Source: Marisa cornuarietis
Lineage: Eukaryota; Mollusca; Gastropoda; Architaenioglossa; Ampullariidae
Assembly: GCA_004794655.1 (NCBI GenBank)
Contig: SMMW01000087.1
Span: 1,302,001-1,366,000 of the forward strand
DNA: 64,000 bases
Reading direction: 5' to 3'
This document shows positions 11,701 to 23,700 of this stretch, one piece after another. The translations under genes and the position numbers were made by a program. The notes under the pieces are model-generated. The model was not told where the DNA came from. It searched no databases and saw nothing but the letters and a program-made list of their open reading frames with translations. Position 1 is the first letter of the stretch, and every line of letters starts with the position of its first letter.

Positions 11701-14700
11701 TTCAGAAAGGTTATTTAATGACACACTGCTAACCTGTAAGTTAAAGTGGCCAGCATCTTTATAATATATTAATTCCTTGTATAACAGAATTACAAATTAT
11801 TGTAATATACATATTAAAAATGTATTAGCACATCTGTAAATTTAGCTGGCTAGATCAACCTACAGCAGCTGATTATTTGATCTCAACTTAGGTCTGTCTC
11901 ACTGAACTATCATAGTTCTAAAACCAGAATATAGTCACTAACTTCTATGACAGTCGTGTTCCTTTATGGCAGTAAACAAATGCACTATAGACCCTGCATA
12001 ATGCATAGTACCTAGGATACCTGCTTGAATGCACATATATGAACACCTGCAAATTCATTAGTAGTGACTCTAGCACACAAGAACACAAACACGTGCATGC
12101 TTGCACCTTCTGGCACGATGTTCAAAGGCAGCTAAAAGTTCTTGAAGATCAAGCTGATTGTCCAGACTGCTTCTGCCCCCAAGTGGAAACTGCAAGAACT
12201 TCATGAGGCTTGGAAGTTGCTCTCCTTGTTGCAACTGGTTATAGCATTTAATCAGATACCTAAAAAAGTATGTTTGCAGACATTTATCAAATTCTTGCTT
12301 GGTTCTTAATAGAGAAAGAGGTGTGATAGCATAAATGCGTGTGTAACTGATTAAATATGTGATATAATAGTCAAAATGTTACTGTAGTCTATGACAAATT
12401 GATACTTGGTATAAATACAAAATTTATGTAAACACCAATAGCCAATAATAAAAAGAAGAAATTTAAATATGACCATCTTAACCACATCCCCATCAACTTA
12501 ATTGTTAACGTCATGAGACCAGCACATCAACATAAAATGGTCAGCAAGCTCAAGAGGCCTCTCTAATGCCTGTTCAGAGAGATCTGAACCCATCTCTAAC
12601 TTTGACATGACACCATGCTGGCTTCATAATCATGTTCCACCTGTTTCTTGCTCCTGTTCTGGACAGACCACCAACTCCCGAGGGGGGCGGGGGTAACTGG
12701 TGTTTTACACTGAGCCAGCAACCAAGGTTATATTATGCCGAGGCAGCCAGCCCTGTAAACATATGCCACATGCAGGGAAAGAACAGCCTGCCCGAGACAA
12801 GAGCTGAACCCAGGACAGCTAACCTTCACTGTATTGGTGACAAATGCTAACTGTTGTGCCACTGGACCCAGGGCCGATTCTACCTATTAGGCGAACTAGG
12901 CAGTCGCCTAGGGCGCAGTCACAGAGGGGAGGGGAAAATGGCCTGCTGTTGTTTTTTTTTAAAGATGAATAATGTTAGGAAAAATATCATTTTCATATAA
13001 AGACATTTGCAGGACATCTTTCCTCTGCTTGTAGGTTGCACACTAGTTTCTCAGTACATGTACTACAGGAGAGCCCCATTATTCCAGGACGCATTTACAG
13101 TGACCAGCTAAATAGTGGGGAAGTAGAGGGGGGAGGGGGGATGACACAGGGGTGAGGGAGGGACAGCGTTGGTGGATGGGGAAGGGGCTGATGGCTCAGT
13201 CTAGGAGTGGGTTGCAAAAACGACCTGTTTAGTTTTTTTAGTTTTTTTTTTAAGTGATGAAAAATGTTAGGAAAAAAATATCAATTTCATAGAATGACAT
13301 GAGCAGGACATCTTTTTTCCGCTTGTAGGCTGACTTCACCACACGAGTTTTTCAGTTCATGTATTACAGAAAAGCCCAATTATTTAAGGGCGCACTTAAA
13401 GTGACCAGCTAACCAGCAGGGAAGAAGAGGGCGGAGGGGGTGGAGGATAGACAGCAGAAGGGTGGGAAAGGGGCGGCATTGGTGAATGGGGAGGGGCCTG
13501 GTCGGCCCGAACCCCTAGGATGGATGGGTCTACATTCCACTGATGCCAGCCACATCTTTCTCTCTTCTATTCTAAGTTGGAAGAAGTTCCGCACTCATGC
13601 ATAGGAAACACTGCACCTGAATTCAGGGACAACAACACTGACTTAATTTTGGTTTCTTTTTGGTTTTTACAATTGACAACTGTTTTATGCTCAATATTTT
13701 TTACACTTATGAACTTTGAACCCCAGGGAACTTAGCTAATGTCATGATCACATTCTTAGTTAATAAAAGGATTAAAGCCTTTAGCAAACAAATATCAAGG
13801 CAGAGTCAGTTGACGCTAAATAATATATCTATTTTTCTCGTCAAATTTCAGATCAATTTATTTAATTCCCTGTCACTGTCTCATTAGTGCTGTGTACAGG
13901 GGTGACCCTACTGGGGATAGAGATTAGACAGCCTATAGTTTTGTACTTACTGTTGTGACTTATGGTCATGAATATTTTACTTTCTTATTTATTATTTTTG
14001 GTTTGATGGGTGTATTACCCTAATTTAGTTTTCAAATTGTAATGTTTATTTTGATTTATTTTTATTATCTAAGAGTGCATTTGTTTGAACGGATAGTTTG
14101 TTCTTATGCTCTATTGACAGAATATTTGAAATCAATTATTAAGAGATAATGCACACTAAGACCTATAGGGTATATACTTCTCTAGTTTTCAACAAACTCT
14201 ATCAGGCCGGACACTGAGCGGTGATGGCTATTGGAATGTTTTTGGGCAACTATCTTGACACCAGTGATTTACAACTTCATATTGTTAGCATCTCAAAGAC
14301 TCTCCCTTGTACCGCCACCACCTACCTGTTAGGTGTAACTCTTGAGATGGGAACACGTGGAAGGGGAAGAGGGTAGAAAGCTCGGCACTGCAATAAAGGT
14401 GGTCTAGATGCTAGAAGCTGTGATAGCTTGAGTTTTAGTCCAAACAGCAAAATATGACCAGAGGAAGGTGCTGCAGATTTCTTGTCTGCATTACTGTACA
14501 ATCAGTTGCCACTCCATAAAGCCTTTTACACGAGTGTTTGAAATCCCCCTACTCATAAGTGTAGGTCTGATTTGGTAGGCATGCGAGTATCCATGTGTGC
14601 ATGATGCACAAATGCAACTGAAAAAACCGGCATACTTTTTCTTGAGAAAAAGTAGTTCTTCTAAGCCATTCTTTGACATTTCTGGGTTCTAGCACTTCTG

Positions 14701-17700
14701 TTTATAATGAGTTCTTATAAAAAAACCACTTTTCTGTTATTTTTAAGCCGCAAACATGTAGTCAGTGTGGTTTTGCTTGTTGGCTCTTCTGTAAAATGAG
14801 AAAAGAACGATTGAAAGTACTTGCCAAAGTACTAGGTGGAAAGGGTAGTGATAAATCTATCACAGTTAATGACCAGTTGGATCAGATTAGCAGGACTGGA
14901 AAAGAAGGGCACAGAAAAGGTAACTTTAAACTTAAAACCCACAGGATGTTGTAAAATCCTCAGTGCTGCAGACATCTCTTGCTGTTTGATTTTACTTTGT
15001 ATTTGTCTGCTCAGGTGCTTGGAGCTATCATCTTGCAAAGTTGTATTGTTACAGGTCTTTCAGAAGGTTTTTGTACTAAACTGTACTATAAGAATATAAC
15101 TATGAATCAGACTGTGCTGTGAAGAATATCTGTGAACTAAACTGAGTTGTTCTGTGAAAAAAAAAAATATATGAGGACTAGATTGTGCGGAAGAATTATA
15201 TTTGCTGACTAGATTGTATCTAAAGGAGAAAAGTGAACAAATCAAGATTCAATAGTGGAAACATGTCCATGGTCCTACAACCACGATGTCATGAGACTTT
15301 GTAAAGATAAGTCTGCATGATTTTAATACTCTGTCATATAGGCGATAAAGCTGCATATATTTTATTAACACGATTATTCTCTTTATCTTAATTATATCTC
15401 CTTATTTCTTATATTACTTTACTTGCTTGTATGGATGCAAGTGGTTGAGTTAGGTGCGTTGTAAAGCTTAACAAAGCATTCTATTACGCAAACAGGTCCA
15501 TTACAGTCCTATCTCTAGTCTTTATCATGCTAATCAGGCTTGGTGTGGTCTGTAGGCAGGAAGGCAATGGAAAAAACGTGAGTGGATAAGCTTGCCACTG
15601 CTATTGTGTGGAAGGAAGGAATGTTACACGTGATGCACATTCAGCTAGGTTATAATGTTCATTTGTCACCAAAAATCGTTCTTTACGGATGACTAAATGT
15701 TTTGGCTGCATGCGTGCTCGCGAATGCAAATCTGATGAGTCCTGAGACAGACCATGACAATCATGAATGGTAATATGTAAGCTTATGTTTAATGTTTAAA
15801 TTTTGAATTAATAAAATAGAGTTAAGCCTAAACGTATAATTATTCCAATATTTTTGTTGATAAATGGTTCACTTTCTAGTGGAGGTGGGGTACAGTATTT
15901 GTGCTTTACCTAGGGTGCAGCACAGCCTTGCATCAGCCCTGACCTGACTGCCTGCTTCTCTGTTGAGATCGAAGCAGCAAAACAATCGAACTGTGAAGCA
16001 GAAGGGGTATGAAAGGGGTGGGGGTGAAATTGGTGTTTTACACTAAGCCAGCAACTAAGGCTATATCACGGCAAGTCTGCCAGCCCTGTAAACATATGAC
16101 ACGTGCAGAGAAAGAGCAGCGTGCCCGAGATGAGAGCAAGGACCATGAAGGAAGTCTGGCCTTGATCTTCAGAACGAGCAAAGAATTGGTCATGAGTGCT
16201 ACTGCCAGTTCCAAGACTCAACATTTCAAGGATTGGATTTTACATGCCTCATCTGCCAAAACTCCGTTATGAAGGTTCTGATCAGCTCCACCTCTTCCTC
16301 TCTTCTTCCCACCCATGACAACCCCAACAACTTCCTGAGTCTTTTTTTTTTTTAGTGTAACAAGTTTTTTATTTGATATGTTTCACTTTTGAATGGTCTT
16401 GCTTAATGAAGGTTTGAAGTTACTTGAAGCAATTTATAATTTTTAGAAGCATGTTCATGAATACCCTACAGCTGAAATTTGATTCAGACCATGTTTCACA
16501 ACCTGAAACTAAATGCTTAATAGAAAACTGTCTTGCAATAAACTTCCTAAGAAAACAACATGGTAATACTGCATTTCAGATCATGGAGAAAATAAATCTT
16601 GCCAGGAAAAAAGTGCTTGAGGCAAACGGAAACATTCTCAAATAAATCTGAAGAAAAATGCAATTTTAAAAAGACACAGGAAAAGTAGTTTGTTAATTAA
16701 AGCTAAAAGCTCTCATAGATTTAAGTTTCCTCTACTTGAACACACAACTTGTTTACAAGTGCTGAAAATGCCACTCCTTTGGAAGTGCTTAACTCACATT
16801 TCTTGGGTACTGCACAGGTCACCTTACCAGACAAAACATATGGGTGTGAATATATCTACCAATACAAATTGAACTATCCCTGAGATTTTTGCTAAATGTT
16901 GCTCAGACAAGATTAGCAGGCAGGCTGAAGTTGACACTACTTCCTCTATCCCATCTCACCTCTCCCTGCCTCTCTCTTTTGACATGCTTTCAGCCAATAA
17001 CCATATATCACATGCAGCAGCTCACTGATGAGATTGGCATCAAAACATATAAGCTAGGTCCACTGTCCAATGTTCTTCTTTGTTGGTGTCTTAATAAGTT
17101 CTTGGCAGCCATTAATGACATAATTAACACCTCCCTGCCTCAAGATTGCCTTTGTATTCCCACTTTTAAAGAAGTCCAGCCTTGATGATGACAAGCTTAA
17201 CTACAACTATTTCTAACCTGATCGACCTTCTTGTCAAAACTGCAAAAGAATGTAATCCTTGACCAGCTCAGTAAACACTTTACACATCATCAACTTCTGC
17301 AAGCAATTCACCTCAACAGCACCTTGAACCGTTTCCCATGAATAGTGTGCATACATGTCTACTACTACTGTATTATTCACCTCTAAAAATACCTGGAATG
17401 TATGGACTCTAGGGGCAACAGAATAAGTCTGTTTTGTAAAGGTATGGTGTGTCCAAAGGCAGATAAATCTCTTCCTTTTCTTGGCTTAACATTAACAGTT
17501 TTTCATACAGGAGATATAAAAAAAGCAAATAGAAACAGTAGAATATAATAAGAAAAATGGAAATGTTTAGGACAATCATGGTTCTGAATATCACGAATAA
17601 TCATAGCTTACAAACAGATTCAAAAACTATTCTTTTCTTTAAACGCTTTTTAAAAAAAAGTTGTGTCGTACCTAGCTGTCTGAAGTGTCATCACTGTGTT

Positions 17701-20700
17701 CTCGCCCTCATATGTGCAACTAGGAGAGACATCAACATAAATCTTAGGAATACCGCTAGCTTGACTGTAGCCATGACCACCACATGCAAGACGACAAGCT
17801 TCTATTCCATTTGTGGCATTCCATGAACTCACTGCCTTCAAACCAGCAGATAATGCATGAAGCTGGAATTTAAAACAAAGAAATAACTTGAACATATATT
17901 CAAGGATAAACCTATTTAATAATAATGATGAACATTTATATAGCACTTTTCCAACAATTTTCTCAAAGCGTTTTAGAGAAATGATATACAGAAGTAAACT
18001 GAATCACTAACAACCATGTACCCAACTTAACATATAACAGACACTCACTTCTACAACACAAATATCTGTTGGATATTATGGGTGACATAAAAATAATTTT
18101 GTTTCTTGAAATAAAGAGATAAAATTGGTGACCTATCTGATTTCAGTAACACAAATAATTTGTACAGTAAAACCTCCCTATTAAGACCCTAAAATCCACC
18201 AAAATCCAGTGGTAACTTAGAGTCATAGCAGGGAGATCAACCATGACTTCAAAGACCTATAAATTCAAGTTCATTTACTTAAATATTGAAATGATACTGC
18301 TAAAAACATTATCATAATGCTTTTTTGTCCTTGTCCCTTTCACTTGGTCATACTTTGTCATAATAAGGCTGTGCTGAAGATTTATAGGGGAACAAACTTG
18401 CCATAAGAGCCATCGATCAATGGCAGACAAAGATATGCTCTCTTAAAATGTACTATTTAAATTTGTTAACGTGATTTCTGCAAAATGTCACAATAAAGCA
18501 CAAACAGTCGTTCACAATAATATTATTTTTATAGACATGTGACTTCTGCAAAAGATCATTAACAAAGCACAATCAACTGATGTGCCGTGGTAGAGACAAC
18601 AGTAACCAAAATGGGTTGGGGAGGAGCAGTCATTTCAACTAAAATCCATATCGCCTAGGATATTTCGATCTTATGCCCAAGTCTAATAACTCTACCATGA
18701 CCATATCACCCCAAATAAGGGCACATCATTCCAACACCAAAAGTCGAATCAACCAAGCCCATGTTAAAGTAATGCCTGAGGAGTAACACCTTATTCATAG
18801 CATAAGCGGTCGGCCAGAAGCACTCTATTTTAAATGGTAATTAATCTTTTTTTAACAAGCAACTTTTGCAAAAAGTCGTAATAGAGCATAGACTGTCGGT
18901 TGTGACCGGTTAGGGAGGTAGTCGTCATAGAGATAAGGTTTACATAGCGAAATACATCCGTAAAAAATGCTTAGGTCATAACTAAGAGGGGGTCATAATT
19001 GGGAAGGTCTTAATAAAGAGGTTTTACTCTATTAAGAGCATCTGATGACTGCACAAATATGTAGATCTAAAAATAAAATTGTCCAAAACAGAAATGTTCT
19101 ACACTTTGTAAAAATAAGATCATGTAATAATAATAATAAATGAAGATTTTTATAGCGCATATTCACACTCATAGAGAGCATGCTCTTAGCGCTTAAAACA
19201 AGGATGAGACATGGACTAAATGGATAGAACACAAGGGACGTAAGAATAAACGACAGTACTGAGGACAAACAGAAAACAAAGATGGAAAACGCAAAAAAGG
19301 CACCAAGTAACAGAAACATAAAAAAATAGCGGAAGGGGGGAGAGTAAGAAGGACTAGCATTGTGTGGACTGCGGTAGGAGTAATGTCTGTGATATTCTGA
19401 AGTGTATGGTAAGCAAAAAGGATGGTGCACCTGTGGTAGTTCTTCCAAAGCTCCCCTTTCAATCTGACTTGTCACCTGTATATAGAAGGCAAACATGTTC
19501 TGACCAGTGAAAATTAAAGCATATGCTGCTGCAACCTGAGGCAAAACTTTCTGCTGTTGTGTCTGGAAGTCCAACACTTTCACTTCACCTGCCCTGAAAG
19601 AGACAAAAATAAATTACACAGAATCATGACTGTACTTTAAATTGTGTCCACATTATTATACATTTGATGGTCACTTATGACAAAGTGCATGTTTTCTAAA
19701 AAAACAGATGTTTAAAGACTTCTAGAAAATACACTTCACAGCAATAATAAAATTGTTTTCTATGCATTAGATCTTTACAGAAAACATTACAATTTTTAGT
19801 GAGATTTTCAACAACAACAAAAAAAAAGAAAATGACTGCAAACAAGCTTCTTCCACCAAACAGTCCTTCTTCCCTCCAATTTTCATAAGAAATGGGTGCC
19901 TCCAGTTTCAGACTGGGATTTAATAGGGATTTAACCCTATCCAGAGCCCTAACTCTTGTGATGCCAGTTTAGCTCTTTGGTCTGCCATAGCAATACTTAA
20001 TAGCTATTCAGTGCTCTCATGTCCCTCCTTTTTATGACACCACAGAAAATTTACAGTCTTAACCTCAAACATTACTGGGGTCATAGGCTATAACAGATCA
20101 TGCATGAAATTTGTCATGTAGAACTTTCAGCAAAAGGAATGGACAAAAAAAAAACTGATCCTGATCAGTAGACTGCATTTGAATTGTAAAAGAAATAAAT
20201 GGAGATTGATAAGCCTTTGCGTATCTGATTATGGCAGCCACACTCTGCACTTTTACCCTGGCTGGATCTCCGACTGCTTGCGCACAGCACTGTATCGCAC
20301 TGCTATGGTTGCTGCCTTAGCAAGCCCTCGTCCAGCATCATGAACAATAGCAGAACGAACCATAGTCATGGTCCCGTACACAAGGCGGTCACTTTTTGGA
20401 TGGACAAAGGTGCCATTTTCAAGAACCTACAAAACATTTAGAAAAATAAATCTCAACAGATAAGTACAACTCCCTGTTTATGTTACTCTGCAGGATCGAC
20501 TTCTTCCTCCTTTTGGGATTCCAGAGATGGAGGGGCAAAGTCTTTTCTTTGTGGGCTAGTCTCAAAATTCAAAACTATGCGGTGGCCCAGTAACATACTA
20601 AAAACTCTCGCCACAACTACACAAAAAATATTGAAAATGGGATGGAAATGCGTACATAATGATGCTCACTTACCAAATTTAATGTGAAAAGTGAGGCAGT

Positions 20701-23700
20701 TAAATTTTGGTCACAGTAAAATTTTTCACCATCTTTCCTTCAAAGGCAACCACCCCCAATGCTCTCTCACAATTCCATCCAACACGTCAGACACGTTATT
20801 TTTTATTTTTGTGCTTTTTCTGTTAGAGTGTTACAGACTGATGATTCCTCACAATAAGTCGTATTTGATAAATTAAATTTTAACCAAATGAACCTAAGTT
20901 AAATACATAAAATTATTAAGTTATTAAAACAAGTTCACTTTGCATTTTGGCTGACGCGCCGGTCCAAAGACATCCACAGGTCATATCAAGCCCAAGGCCG
21001 TACTTTGCCCACCTCTGCTCTACAGGATCATTATGAAGATCATCATGGCAACTAAAGTGATTTAGTAGGACTATCATGGTAACTTATCACTTCACAGAAT
21101 TATTCAAGCAGGCTCTAATGGCTTAACTGGTATTTTTATTTTAGGTTGCTATCTCCATGAAGTGTCACAGGCAAAACAGACGGTATGTCATGGGCTGTGG
21201 GTTTAGCTCTCACCTCTAGCCCTGATAATTTTCATGCTCTTATTATAATGGCCTGGACAATACCACCGCTGTACAACCCTGGCAGCTGACTAAGTAAAGC
21301 ACCAACAACCAACAATCAATGTCCTCCGAGTGAAGCCCAGCTGTGTGGCATTCAAAAGTGAAGGCTGGGTCTTCTTTATTCAATAACTTACAGACTTAAT
21401 ATAACTCAATGAGTGCTGAAAAATCCAAAAAGAAAAGAAGTACAACATATGTTGAATGGAGAAAATACACTTGCCTTAGCATATCTCATCAGCATATTTT
21501 CCCTTGGAATGCGAACGTTGTTCAGGCGAAGAAACCCATTGTCAATGCCAGCGTAGCCAAATTTATTTCCAATGTCACCAACAGTAACACCTGAGATGAC
21601 AAGATAAAAAGAAAATTAAACTATATAATAGTACTTTAATATAGGTTTAAATCAAAGAAGAAACTGTAGCAAATGCGAAGCACATCTCAGAAAAACAAGT
21701 TATCAGCAATGCCATCAGCCTTCTGCATTTGTTGCATTTTACTTGGATGCATCTTTATGACAAAGAAAAAAAGACTATCAGCATGTCTAGCTTGGTTTAA
21801 AAAAAACTCGTACAGCTTTATATAGCAGGAAGAGAAATTTTATATACTTATAACAAATTTTACAAGCCAGTATCATCAGATATACTGCAGCAGAACATGC
21901 TTATGGAACATTTTCCACTTTTATCATGTCAATAGGCATAGCACAATCATATTTACCTGGTAGTGGTTCATGGGTGTCAAGGTCACGGATCTGAACCATA
22001 AAAGATTGCATCCCATGGTTCTGACCATTAGAAATAAGCTGAGCCATGACCACACAGCAGTTTGCAGTCTTTCCCACTTCAAGAGTTAAATATGCATATT
22101 CAGAGGATTCTTGGACAAGCAATATTTCAAAAAGCAAGATTGAACTTAAAAGAACTCACATGACATGCATCAAACATAAATATATTGACAAGTTGAACAC
22201 CTGAATACCACCATTCTCGTCAAATTGAATATTATGTCTATCAGAAATTCTCATGACACTGATATCATATCTACCAGATACTTTCAGCACATACTTGTCT
22301 ACTCTTACTTTCTGATTGTTTAGCTATTCATGACACAGCCAATATTGACAAAAATTAGAAATAAGCTGGAAAAAAGTTTAGAAATAAGTCCACCGATTTT
22401 TAATCATGACCCATCTGCTACTGATTAAATATTTGTGACGTTAAACCAGTGAATTGTTGACATTTTGTCATCAATGCTATAACCAAACACATAATTCTCA
22501 GCCATCCTACCCTACAGCCAACAGCCACAATATGACTACTATCATGATGCCATGCTTGCTTTTTTCCACCTTAGCACAGAGTATGCCACACTGACAACTT
22601 CCAATCATTTTGTGTTAAAACAAAATTATTATACACTCACATCCCCCAGGCCAATACTTGATAGATGATACTGTTGGAGAGTTGAGTATAAATTCCTTGG
22701 TTTGGGGGTCATATGTTGCTGTTGTCTCCAGACCCCTTAAAAATGTTCCTAAAACAAAAATATAAATTTTCACTTCCATACCATCATTTTTCCAATCTAC
22801 ATAGCACAGACAGTAAAAGCAACAAATAAATACATGTAAGGCTATATGAACTGACATATCCAAGCTGGATGGTAAAAAACAAGCTTAAACTAAATGATGA
22901 TAAAATGGAAGCCCTCTTGTGCCATAGAAGAAGACATCAACCTTCACTCGTCAGTCTGCCCAATCACATCAAGTTGGGCGACAGCAACATCACCTTCACA
23001 TCATCAGTTAGGAATCTGGGATTTATTGTCACTGCAGACATGACCCTTGATAACATGTTACAGCTGTCTGTCGGTCTGCCTATTATGAGCTCCGTAAGAT
23101 CACTGCCATCCGTCACTTTCTCTCTACAAGCGCTACCAACACTCTTCCTCTCCTTCGTTTTCTACACTGGCTACCCATCCGTTCTCGCATTCAGTACAAA
23201 CTGTCTGTGCTGTGTTTTAATTTCTTTGCTGGCTCCTGTCCTGACTATTTCTCTGAACTTCTCATCCCTTACTCTCCGGCCAGACAACTAGGCTCTTCGT
23301 CTGACGACCGTATCCTAACTGTTCCTGTCACCAGAACAACAACATATGGTCACAGGACTTTTGGCTACTGTGCTGCAAAACAATGGAACTCTCTTCCTTT
23401 CCATATCCGGCACCTTCCTACAATTGAATCTTTTAAATCTGCACTGAAAACGCACCTCTTCCTTGAGCATTACTCCTAACACAGTCCACAATGCTAGTTC
23501 TTCTTACCTCCCCCCCCTTCCCTCTTGCTACTTAACCCATCTTTCTCGGCAGAATCACTATATTTCTCTGTTCCTGTTATTTGATGCCTTTTGTTTTCTG
23601 TTTCATCATCAGTACTGTCGTTTTCTTTTGTCCCTCTTTGTTCTGTATCTACTTAGTCCACATCTCTTCCCCGTTTTAAGCGCTAAGAGCATGCTCTCTA

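Noticed and set aside
19032..19442. Continuation of ACOX exon 8 as a 183-codon frame
   Set aside because: Beyond 19431 the translation is LINE ORF2 tail and 3' UTR. The exon length in copy 2 (163 bases) fixes the end at 19431. Kept only as a possible read-through isoform.
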